Positions 7,583 through 14,404 of a stretch of 14,404 nucleotides of DNA are shown one piece after another. The notes beneath the pieces are model-generated. The model saw nothing but the letters and a program-made list of their open reading frames with translations. It did no database searches and was not told the DNA's origin. Origin of the DNA: an uncultured Oxalobacter sp. (GTDB taxonomy: Bacteria > Pseudomonadota > Gammaproteobacteria > Burkholderiales > Burkholderiaceae_D); contig CAKRSU010000037.1 in the NCBI GenBank assembly GCA_934401755.1, positions 1 to 14,404 on the forward strand. The letters are read 5' to 3'. Numbering within the stretch: position 1 is the stretch's first letter; every line of letters starts with the position of its first letter. A program made the translations under genes and the position numbers.

Positions 7583-8854
7583 TTATCTAAAAGAGATCGC
7601 GTCAATCATCAGCTTCACATTTGGCCTTAAATCTCTTATAAACATAGGGAAAACAAGAATAGTAGATATTTGAGTTATAAGTGATGCTGCTGCAGCACCT
7701 GAGGCTCCCCACAATGGAATCATCAGCATATTTAACCCAACATTCAAGACTGCTGCGCCAACATAAAGATATTTCAAATAGTTCTGCTTCCGATAGCAAA
7801 CAACCCATGCATTCCTTGCCACTCCAAGGTATGAAAATGCCGTATACCACGTAATGACCCGAAGAGGCGCCGCAGCCGGTAAATAGTCGTTCCCATAGAG
7901 AATATATACTATAGGTTCAGCAAAGACAGAAAGCAGGCATGAGGCTATGATTGAAACATAAAACACAATAGCGTACAGCTGTTTATTTTTTTTCTCAAAA
8001 ATATTCTTGTCACTGTTAAATGACTGTAAAATGTCCGGATATATGGAATCAGTAATCGCCGAAAGGACAAACACCCATGCACTGCATACAGATACTGCTG
8101 TGGAGTAATAGCCGACCTCTGCCTCATTCAGCAGTTGTTTGAGCATGAACCTGTCCGTGCTGGCATATATAGATACCATCAACCCGGCTAAAATAAAATG
8201 ATAGCTGCTGCTGAAAAGCTCTTTCGCTTTTGTGATAGAAAAAATGAACTTCGGTCCATTATTTTTTTTGTATATTATCAGAAGGACGAGTGCAATAACA
8301 GCATAATCAATAGACGTGGATATTGCAAACCACACTACACTTTTTCCGGTAACAAGGAGCCATACCTTATAGATTGAGACCATCGTACATGAGATCATAG
8401 CTGCAATTGCAGCATACTTTGACTGGAGCCTCGACTGAAACCAATAGTTCAATGTATCCATTACCTGGAATATGACGCCGATTCCGCACAAAAGCACTAC
8501 TACATGAGTTATAGTCTCGCCCTTGTCCGCAATCAGTGTGATACAAAGTATCATGATAACGGATAAAACGCTGGAAATAGCTCTCAGAACGATTGCGGAA
8601 CCAATAGTCTCCCCTTCTTCTTCAGGATGATCCACAAAATTCTTTACTATAATTGAGTTTATTCCAAGAGTACAGAAAGAAGAAAAAAAAGAAGTATACG
8701 TTGCCGCATAATTTATCAGGCCATAGTTGCTTGGACCAAGGTATCTGGCTGTCAAAAGTCCAACAACGAAAGCCAAAACCATATGATAAATTCGCCCGGC
8801 AATCAACCATCCCGCATTCTTCGCTATTTTGTTGGCAAGCAGCTTTCTTATCAT
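7583..8854 (-). CDS. Wzx-type polysaccharide flippase (MOP superfamily)
   Basis: A protein of about 423 residues that would move the finished lipid-linked repeat unit across the cytoplasmic membrane. The N-terminal segment (NAGWLIAGRIYHMVLAFVVGLLTARYLGPSNYG, shown as NAGWLIAG and ARYLGPSNYG) is typical of RfbX/Wzx proteins, and hydrophobic helices recur through the whole length, consistent with 12-14 membrane spans. I chose ATG 8854 because AAGGAA (8866-8861) stands 6 nt before it. A TTG 30 nt further upstream (8884) would overlap the acyltransferase stop and has no good ribosome binding site. It follows the acyltransferase by 22 nt and is the last gene before the promoter-bearing gap. A run of T8 (minus strand, 8683-8690) lies early in the gene. 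Confidence 0.92.
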   Translation of the reverse strand: MIRKLLANKIAKNAGWLIAGRIYHMVLAFVVGLLTARYLGPSNYGLINYAATYTSFFSSFCTLGINSIIVKNFVDHPEEEGETIGSAIVLRAISSVLSVIMILCITLIADKGETITHVVVLLCGIGVIFQVMDTLNYWFQSRLQSKYAAIAAMISCTMVSIYKVWLLVTGKSVVWFAISTSIDYAVIALVLLIIYKKNNGPKFIFSITKAKELFSSSYHFILAGLMVSIYASTDRFMLKQLLNEAEVGYYSTAVSVCSAWVFVLSAITDSIYPDILQSFNSDKNIFEKKNKQLYAIVFYVSIIASCLLSVFAEPIVYILYGNDYLPAAAPLRVITWYTAFSYLGVARNAWVVCYRKQNYLKYLYVGAAVLNVGLNMLMIPLWGASGAAAASLITQISTILVFPMFIRDLRPNVKLMIDAISFR

Positions 8855-8860
8855 AGCCGG

Positions 8861-8866
8861 TTCCTT
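8861..8866 (-). promoter_or_regulatory. Ribosome binding site fixing the flippase start
   Basis: AAGGAA on the minus strand, 6 nt before ATG 8854. It favours this start over the in-frame TTG at 8884. Confidence 0.65.
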
Positions 8867-8876
8867 CTGGTTAATA

Positions 8877-9386
8877 TTAATCAAGCATACGTATTATCTT
8901 TGCTGGCACACCGCCAAGCAGTGAATTATCTGGGGCATCACTAACAACACATGCACAAGCAGCAACAACACAGCCAGCACCAATTGTTACGTTGTTGACA
9001 ATTGTAGTCCGGACGCCAATCCACGTTCCAGCACCAACACTTTGATGGCAGCTTATCCCCTCTCCTGCTCTGCGTTTATACCCGCCTATTTTATGACTGC
9101 CGGTCTGAAATGTAACTTCCGGTGCAACATCACAGTTGTCTCCAATAACAACAGTTCCGTTTCCGTTTATTCTCAGATTTTTACCTATCCAGCAATTGGC
9201 CCCGACGCACAGACTTCCCTGAACATAGACCGGACCAACAACTTTGCTTCCCTCTCCTATTGAAAAACTATCAATTGAATTAAGCAGTTTTCTTTTTAGT
9301 TCGAAGAAGCACGGTCTTGTCCCTGAAAACAAATGATTTACAAGAAAAATCGATATCTTTCTCCAAATTTTCTTAAAAACAACCAT
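8877..9386 (-). CDS. Hexapeptide-repeat (left-handed beta-helix) acyltransferase
   Basis: A 169-residue member of the LbH acyltransferase group, which typically O-acetylates sugars from acetyl-CoA. The central part shows the hexapeptide pattern: GSKVVGPVYVQG, IGKNLRINGNG, VIGDNCDVAPEV, VGAGTWIGVRTTIVNNV and IGAGCVVAACACVV. H98 in TGSHKIGG is the likely catalytic histidine by analogy with the family. The C-terminus NSLLGGVPAKIIRMLD is the standard closing helix. A basic/hydrophobic N-terminal section (about 1-40) may sit against the membrane. It starts 6 nt after the upstream GT4 stop and ends 22 nt before the flippase ATG, inside the operon, so it most likely modifies a sugar of this polysaccharide. 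The acyl group and the sugar are not determined. Confidence 0.9.
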   Translation of the reverse strand: MVVFKKIWRKISIFLVNHLFSGTRPCFFELKRKLLNSIDSFSIGEGSKVVGPVYVQGSLCVGANCWIGKNLRINGNGTVVIGDNCDVAPEVTFQTGSHKIGGYKRRAGEGISCHQSVGAGTWIGVRTTIVNNVTIGAGCVVAACACVVSDAPDNSLLGGVPAKIIRMLD

Positions 9387-9392
9387 GTTTCT

Positions 9393-10571
9393 CTAAACCT
9401 CATTTTCTCTGAACCACTCATTTTCCAGACGTTCTGCAACGCTGCACGGTCCATCTGTATACCTCTCAAATCGCGCTGAGGAGTCCAGGTGCCATGACGC
9501 AAGCTCAATAAAGCGTTCTGCCGCTATTTGCGGGTTCCACAGCTTTTGTATTGATGTATAGGCACTATATCCAAGCTTTCTGCGCACCTCGGTATTGTCC
9601 AAAAGAAATGCAGTTTTTTCTATGAGCCCTGCGGTATCCACATTTTCATATATCAATCCATTTACTTTGTTTTCCAGCACGAAAGGTACTGAGCCGGCAG
9701 CATGACTTGCCACTACCGCACAGCCGCTGTTCATCGCTTCGTTCAGGACCGCCCCCCACCCTTCATTGAAATCGCTGGTGAAAAGAAAAATGTCCGCTGC
9801 CTCCATATAATGCCGGACCTTCTGCGGCGGTATAGCTCCAAGAAACTCAACATAATTTGACAAGTCGCTTTTTTCCGCCATCTTTTTTAATTCTGGTTCA
9901 AGTTCGCCGCATCCAATAATTTTCAAACTGAAGCCGTATCCTCGCCGCTTTAACTCTTCTGCCGTAAGAATTGCCGTTTCCGGATGCTTCCATTCAATAA
10001 GTCTCCCTGCCCACACGATCATGGGTCTATCATTCAGCGACTTTCTTTGCATGAGCAACTCCGGATCGTATTCAATATTTTCCGGAAAATACCCCCACTT
10101 ATAGGCTTTGTCAACAAAGCTGCGCGTCATAGCGTAGTCTCTAGAGGCATAAGCACTGGCACATAGCAAATAGTCATTTGCATGCCGGCCAAAACGCCAA
10201 TAGTTTTTTACAAATCGAAGCGGCAGCTGCCATCTGGGTGGATTCCCTCTTTTGTACATGCGTTCACTGTAACGGAACACAAGCTTTCTTTTCCTGTGGC
10301 GTTCATTTAACAAATCATCAGGCGCACTGCCAAAGATCACTGCATCGGCCTCATTTATAAGATAAATCTGTTCTTCTTTTTCTATCTTATTTTTTGCTGC
10401 CGGAAGAACATACGGCGGAAGCTCCTCCGTTCCCCAGCCGAGCTCTTTTCTGTCTTCAGGCATCTCCGAAGTCTCAATAAAACAATAATCATTACCCAAT
10501 AGAGTATAAAACGATTCTGATAGAAAATGCTGATGATGATTAAAGAAATTTGATATAAAAACAATCTTCAT
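9393..10571 (-). CDS. Family 4 glycosyltransferase (GT-B)
   Basis: A 392-residue retaining GT4-type enzyme. The N-terminal Rossmann half begins MKIVFISNFFNHHQHFLSE. The donor-binding half begins near RPMIVWAGRLIEWKHPE (182-198) and carries the E-x7-E motif as E270-GWGAVLN-E278, followed by AMNSGCAVVASHAAGSVPFV and NGLIYE. It would add one sugar to the undecaprenyl-linked intermediate at the inner membrane face. It starts 5 nt after the stop of the polymerase gene and has no strong ribosome binding site, so translation probably depends on coupling. Its length is normal for the family. The donor is not predictable; the opening HHQHFLSE has been seen in other capsule GT4 proteins but I cannot name one confidently. 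Confidence 0.92.
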   Translation of the reverse strand: MKIVFISNFFNHHQHFLSESFYTLLGNDYCFIETSEMPEDRKELGWGTEELPPYVLPAAKNKIEKEEQIYLINEADAVIFGSAPDDLLNERHRKRKLVFRYSERMYKRGNPPRWQLPLRFVKNYWRFGRHANDYLLCASAYASRDYAMTRSFVDKAYKWGYFPENIEYDPELLMQRKSLNDRPMIVWAGRLIEWKHPETAILTAEELKRRGYGFSLKIIGCGELEPELKKMAEKSDLSNYVEFLGAIPPQKVRHYMEAADIFLFTSDFNEGWGAVLNEAMNSGCAVVASHAAGSVPFVLENKVNGLIYENVDTAGLIEKTAFLLDNTEVRRKLGYSAYTSIQKLWNPQIAAERFIELASWHLDSSARFERYTDGPCSVAERLENEWFRENEV

Positions 10572-10576
10572 AAAAA

Positions 10577-11752
10577 CTAACTGTCTTTAAGCCGGCTGTT
10601 GGCTATTGCCAAAAATATGCCGGCATGCAAATATATTCCCAGTCCGCCCGAAAATATTGCTGCTTCGCCAATGCCTAACAGAAATGTACAAATAAATGCA
10701 ATAAATGCGATCTGATCATAATTCTCACGATTTTTTATTCGCTGCATAATACTATATATATAATAACAGAACACCGCAAATGCAACCACGCCATACGATA
10801 CCAAAATATCCAAATGACTATTATGCATTTGTGATTCTCCTGTGCCGTCACTTATCTGAAAATATGCGCCGAATAAAGGAGACTGTCGGAAAGCGTCAAG
10901 CGCTGGTTTCCAGATTTTCACGCGAGATGACAACTGTTTTCCTTCACCCACCATAAATGAGAATAATTCGTTTATTCCATCCAAGTCTATAACCAGCATA
11001 TAAACAATTACAAATATAAGAGGGAAAAGCACCACTATTATCGACGCGGTTTTCCCCATTCTAAGTTTTGTTACAAAACCGGTCTTTCTTAAAATAATTA
11101 CAGTGAAGAATACCACCAGAGCTAATAAAACATTTCTGGATTCTGTTTCGCTTACGAAAAAAATTTCAACTGCGGCAAAAATAAAGCAGCAGATTTTCCA
11201 TAGGACCTTCTTTTCATAGCTCCCAACAAGTGCGAAAAACATTATCATACACCCGAGGAACAGAGCCGTAAGGTTAGGATTGCTGAAGCCGAACGTCAAA
11301 TATGTTGAAATCCGTCCATTAATCATATACATTCTGGATGTTTGTGTAAAAAAAAGGAACACTAGCAGAGCGCCTATAAACATATATATTATTTTTAATA
11401 ATGAAAGCGTTTTTTTGTCTATTTCTATTTTGGACATAACGCAGAAATAAAGCAAGGTCGTACAGAACATCATCCATTTTTTCATATATTGAAATGAAAA
11501 ATCCGCGTTCTCCAGAACCCCGTTTACCAGAATATTCACGAGCGAAAGTGCAGCAACAGACAGCATCAGCAGGTCAAGTCTGTCCATCCTTTCGACCGCT
11601 GCCATTATCCACAAGAAAAAAGTCACAAAGAAAGTTCCGTAGAACAGCCAGCTGGACATTTTCTGCATGGAAAAGAGTTGGCATATCACTATAGCCGCGC
11701 CCAAAAAATATTCCAGTTTTAGCAGTCCTATCCTTATTTTCTCTGTTCGCAT
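10577..11752 (-). CDS. Wzy-like polysaccharide polymerase / O-antigen ligase family
   Basis: A 391-residue polytopic membrane protein with about ten hydrophobic segments and a larger outer loop near residues 255-320. That loop has the Wzy_C/O-antigen-ligase features: SSRVKIWKPALDAF (R277), SPLFGA and the HNSHLD motif at 310-315. An earlier Arg lies at 206 (ETESRN). In a Wzx/Wzy pathway it would join flipped repeat units outside the membrane; with no other candidate in the window it is the likely polymerase rather than a ligase. AGGGG (11763-11759) is 6 nt before the ATG, inside the end of the upstream GT4 gene, which it overlaps by 19 nt. Sequence identity between Wzy proteins is low, so family membership rests on topology and the loop motifs. 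Confidence 0.88.
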   Translation of the reverse strand: MRTEKIRIGLLKLEYFLGAAIVICQLFSMQKMSSWLFYGTFFVTFFLWIMAAVERMDRLDLLMLSVAALSLVNILVNGVLENADFSFQYMKKWMMFCTTLLYFCVMSKIEIDKKTLSLLKIIYMFIGALLVFLFFTQTSRMYMINGRISTYLTFGFSNPNLTALFLGCMIMFFALVGSYEKKVLWKICCFIFAAVEIFFVSETESRNVLLALVVFFTVIILRKTGFVTKLRMGKTASIIVVLFPLIFVIVYMLVIDLDGINELFSFMVGEGKQLSSRVKIWKPALDAFRQSPLFGAYFQISDGTGESQMHNSHLDILVSYGVVAFAVFCYYIYSIMQRIKNRENYDQIAFIAFICTFLLGIGEAAIFSGGLGIYLHAGIFLAIANSRLKDS

Positions 11753-12966
11753 TGCAAACCCCTATAAATCTGTTCATACTGCAGCAGCATACTCTTTTGC
11801 GAGTAAACCTTATGAGCCTTTTCAGAAATCAATTCGGGCGATACTCTTCTTTTCAGTTTAATTAGCTCACGCGCCGCTTGCTCAAGCTCATCCACGTCCC
11901 CGTATGAGACAAAACTGCTGAACTCTTTCATAGATATCTGTTCCGGTCCGCCCGCACGAAAGCCTGCAACAGGCGTCCCACAGCAAAGGCTTTCGGCGCA
12001 AATCATAGAGAATGTCTCACGTTTACTTGATATAACCGTAATATCTGCCGCAGAATAAAGTTCGGCCAGCAACCGCTGGTCCTGCACTTCGCCAAGGAAA
12101 AAAACATTATCCGGCGCGGACCGGCTTAATTTATATTTTCCGGCAACAATGAAAATAAATTCCGTCATTCTTTCTGCAAGCTTGAGTACGTATTCACCAC
12201 CCTTTATATCATCGGGTGTATCCCTGAACATCGCTGTCGCATGAAACACTATACCATCTTTTTCAGCGCTTGCCAGATACTCGTAAACACGCTTTTTATT
12301 GTTTCTATAATAAAAAACCGAGGTATCTACTGCGTTTAGGATGACCGAATGCATCTTGTCTTTTAAAATCGGAGATTGTTTGGCTCTGCACATGAGCCAC
12401 GGTGATACAGAAACAACTCGCAGTCTGTCATTAAAGCCGGAAAATGCCCGCTTCATTCTTATAAAGCTGTCATGTGTACGGTCAAAAAAATAGCTCTTAT
12501 CGGCATAATACGGGTCTGGGCACATACTGCAGCCGTTCAGCCATCTATTGCACTCAAGCGAATGTCCGCAATTTGCAGTGTACATAAACTCAGCATGCAA
12601 AGTCAAAACAACCGCTATACGGTTGTCATTCAACCATTTAATAAGCCGATATATATTTACAAAGTTTCCGTTTATACACTGAATATGAACAACGTCAGGC
12701 TTTTCTTTTTTTATAATTGAAATGATTTTGATTGTTGATATAAAACAGCCTCCATACGGAATACCACATAATCTTGATATGAAGCTATTAAACTTTCCGT
12801 ATAGGTTGCCGCAGACTCTGTACAGGTTTTTATCTTCCTCACTTGCCCCCCGTCCATATATCACAACGGATGAGTATCCATCGCTCATTAATCCATGATG
12901 TATTGCCTTTGTCAGCTTTCCAGTGCTACCTACGCCATAGACGTTATTAATTTGAAGAATTTTCAT
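11734..12966 (-). CDS. Family 4 glycosyltransferase with Cys-rich insert
   Basis: A 410-residue GT-B enzyme of the GT4 type, similar in layout to colanic-acid/exopolysaccharide transferases of the WcaC kind. It opens MKILQINNVYGVGSTGKL. The acceptor-side motif TLHAEFMYTANCGHSLEC-NRW contains C133, H135, C139, C146 and C149, matching the CxHxxxCxxWxxxCxxCP pattern found in this subgroup; a metal-binding role is possible. The C-terminal half has GEVQDQRLLAELYSAADI, E-x7-E as E317-TFSMICA-E325, then GTPVAGFRAGGPEQI. It starts one base after the stop of the upstream glycosyltransferase and overlaps the polymerase gene, so it is tightly coupled. The ribosome binding site is weak. Donor and linkage cannot be read from sequence. 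Confidence 0.92.
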   Translation of the reverse strand: MKILQINNVYGVGSTGKLTKAIHHGLMSDGYSSVVIYGRGASEEDKNLYRVCGNLYGKFNSFISRLCGIPYGGCFISTIKIISIIKKEKPDVVHIQCINGNFVNIYRLIKWLNDNRIAVVLTLHAEFMYTANCGHSLECNRWLNGCSMCPDPYYADKSYFFDRTHDSFIRMKRAFSGFNDRLRVVSVSPWLMCRAKQSPILKDKMHSVILNAVDTSVFYYRNNKKRVYEYLASAEKDGIVFHATAMFRDTPDDIKGGEYVLKLAERMTEFIFIVAGKYKLSRSAPDNVFFLGEVQDQRLLAELYSAADITVISSKRETFSMICAESLCCGTPVAGFRAGGPEQISMKEFSSFVSYGDVDELEQAARELIKLKRRVSPELISEKAHKVYSQKSMLLQYEQIYRGLQCEQRK

Positions 12967-12967
12967 C

Positions 12968-14278
12968 TTATATATGCTTATCCGTCGTCACAGCCTTGCG
13001 AAAAATTTCTCTTAGCAGCTTATCATTCTTTTCCTTATTGTGACATTCATTTGCAAGCTTCTGTGCATTTTCAACCAACTGTTCTCGAATCATGGGATCA
13101 TGTTCCAGCTTTAGAATAGCACTCGGGAAATCTTCCGCACTTTCCAATATAAACGCAGAACTATTTCTCTCCAAATATTCAATTGATGATATGTCCTTTG
13201 GACCATAGGCAAGTAAGCACGCCCCACAGCAAATGCTCTCGCCAATCTTAGTGGACAGAGAATATCTGGTACGTGCTTTTGCTGTTTCATCAAAAGCTTC
13301 CACGTGCAAAAGATATTTAGCACGTCCTATGATCTCCGGCACCTTTGCCCCAGATATTCCGCCATGAAATCTGATTCCATTCTCCTCGGTAAGCTGAGCA
13401 AGAGTGCTCTCTTTTTTGTCATTTGAATATACATCGATATATTCGAATCCGCTGATACTCGCAGCATTAAGAGCGCGCCCAAGCTCCACCAGCGGCTTAA
13501 CGCGATTAACGCCAAGTCCTCCTGCATACACAATTCCGCTTCTTTCATGTGATGGCAAAGAATAAGGATTTTTTTTTGCTGCAATTCTGATTGTGTGAAT
13601 CGGTTGAGTAAATATCTTTCTGTAATCCTCAGCCATCTTATCGCTTATAACGACAATCTCCTTAGTGTTGCTGCTGACTGCGCTTACACACTTCATCAGT
13701 TTTTTATAGTATATCGCCTCAAACGGGTTCTTTTTACGCCAACGGCCAAGATAGTAATCGTCACAGCAATATAGCACAATTGGAATATTAAAGCTGTCAG
13801 AAATATGTTTAGCTATCTTATATGAAAACGTATAGTCTCCTGATGCAAAAAAAATAACGTCGGGATTTTGCTCTTTTATCCAGCTCCTAAGTTGTGCGCT
13901 GTCCCATTTACCCACTGCCCACAACAATTCTCTCATCAGATAAATAAATGGTGTGCGTTTTCTGGCAAGTTGATATACTTTTGCCAAGAAACCACTGTCT
14001 ACTCTCGACCGTGGAGCATCGGTCTTTATATCATCACTTGTAAATATGCGATAACTCGTTTTTCCCGTGTATATAGAACGCAGAACATCAACATCGGTAA
14101 CACGAAAATAATTTTCGCACATACTTACCGTCGGGATTTCAGTGTGAAAATACAGCTGAGACAAATTTCCGGGTGATATGAGGGAGAGCATGCTTGCAAG
14201 AGTTTTCCCCATAGCGTTCTCCCTTCCGAACACATTATGACTTATAACAAGAACTTTTATGTCAGTTTTAGCCTCCAT
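12968..14278 (-). CDS. GT-B glycosyltransferase (GT4-like)
   Basis: A 436-residue protein with two Rossmann-like halves. The N-terminal half starts IKVLVISHNVFGRENAMGKTLA and includes PDVIFFASGDYTFSYKIAKHI and the DDYYLGRWRKKNP segment (173-185). The C-terminal half has VYAGGLGVNRVKPLVELGRAL, GISGAKVPEIIGRAKYLLHVE and RYSLSTKIGESICCGACLLAYG (K344, E347), the normal donor-binding region of GT4-like enzymes, though without a clean E-x7-E. It is longer than usual because of an N-terminal insert around 60-130. It should act in the cytoplasm on the lipid-linked glycan. It begins 6 nt after the preceding gene's stop with no strong ribosome binding site. An A9 run (minus strand, 13577-13569) covers codons 234-237. 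Confidence 0.88.
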   Translation of the reverse strand: MEAKTDIKVLVISHNVFGRENAMGKTLASMLSLISPGNLSQLYFHTEIPTVSMCENYFRVTDVDVLRSIYTGKTSYRIFTSDDIKTDAPRSRVDSGFLAKVYQLARKRTPFIYLMRELLWAVGKWDSAQLRSWIKEQNPDVIFFASGDYTFSYKIAKHISDSFNIPIVLYCCDDYYLGRWRKKNPFEAIYYKKLMKCVSAVSSNTKEIVVISDKMAEDYRKIFTQPIHTIRIAAKKNPYSLPSHERSGIVYAGGLGVNRVKPLVELGRALNAASISGFEYIDVYSNDKKESTLAQLTEENGIRFHGGISGAKVPEIIGRAKYLLHVEAFDETAKARTRYSLSTKIGESICCGACLLAYGPKDISSIEYLERNSSAFILESAEDFPSAILKLEHDPMIREQLVENAQKLANECHNKEKNDKLLREIFRKAVTTDKHI

Positions 14279-14284
14279 ATTTGC

Positions 14285-14404
14285 TCAATGTATCCCCTCA
14301 TAGATCGATTCAAAAAGATGCTTGTTATTTACCTCATAATCCGGCTGCGCATATGCATTTCCATCACTCGAGCTGGTATACGCTCCATCGAGCGGGATCC
14401 TGTC
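14285..14404 (-). CDS. C-terminal end of an unidentified protein (5' partial)
   Basis: One minus-strand frame is open from the right edge to a TGA at 14287-14285, giving 39 residues beginning DRIPLDGAYTSSSDG and ending FESIYEGIH. The other two frames close within the first 80 bases. The stop is 6 nt before the next gene's ATG, the same tight spacing as elsewhere in the operon, which supports it as coding. It is too short to identify; a polysaccharide-pathway enzyme is expected from context. Confidence 0.6.
   Translation of the reverse strand, partial: DRIPLDGAYTSSSDGNAYAQPDYEVNNKHLFESIYEGIH

Noticed and set aside
8855..8884. TTG start for the flippase, 10 codons longer
   Set aside because: No ribosome binding site, and it overlaps the acyltransferase stop; ATG 8854 has AAGGAA at good spacing.

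Overview
The window looks like one Gram-positive surface-polysaccharide locus, read entirely leftwards (minus strand). The organism is most likely an anaerobic clostridium of the gut type (Clostridia, perhaps Oscillospiraceae or Lachnospiraceae). I base this on sigma-A-type promoter spacing, AGGAGG-like ribosome binding sites, a LicD-type transferase, a lipobox lipoprotein and a large Sec-exported protein with clostridial-style cell-wall-binding repeats. No species assignment is possible from the sequence alone.

The transcriptional order runs from right to left. First comes the tail of an unidentified gene (14404-14285), then a GT-B glycosyltransferase (14278-12968), a Cys-rich-motif GT4 glycosyltransferase (12966-11734), a Wzy/O-antigen-ligase-like polymerase (11752-10577), a second GT4 (10571-9393), a hexapeptide-repeat acyltransferase (9386-8877) and a Wzx-type flippase (8854-7583). 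These seven are packed with short gaps or overlaps, as in one operon. A gap of roughly 250 bp follows. It contains a near-consensus promoter, an upstream direct repeat and two overlapping perfect inverted repeats. After it comes a second block: a phosphoglycosyl transferase that starts glycan assembly (7329-6673), a GT2 glycosyltransferase (6594-5836), a LicD-family transferase (5839-4946, ATGA overlap), a small lipoprotein of unknown function (4918-4427) and a very large secreted phosphodiester-glycosidase/cell-wall-binding protein (from 4393, running off the left edge).

Together the genes give most of a Wzx/Wzy-dependent pathway. The phosphoglycosyl transferase loads the first sugar-phosphate on undecaprenyl phosphate, four glycosyltransferases extend the unit, the acyltransferase and LicD protein decorate it, Wzx flips it and Wzy polymerises it. 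Chain-length and kinase regulators are not seen and may lie upstream. The most interesting combination is at the left end: a LicD protein, which by family knowledge makes phosphodiester substituents, sits in the same run of genes as a secreted enzyme of the family that cleaves sugar-1-phosphodiesters and carries wall-binding repeats. This suggests a polysaccharide made, anchored and trimmed through phosphodiester bonds.

The regulatory gap at 7330-7582 is the other point of interest. It would let the committing step of the pathway be controlled separately from the upstream glycosyltransferases. No tRNA, rRNA, CRISPR array, insertion sequence or integrase was seen. No stretch longer than about 260 bases is without a gene.
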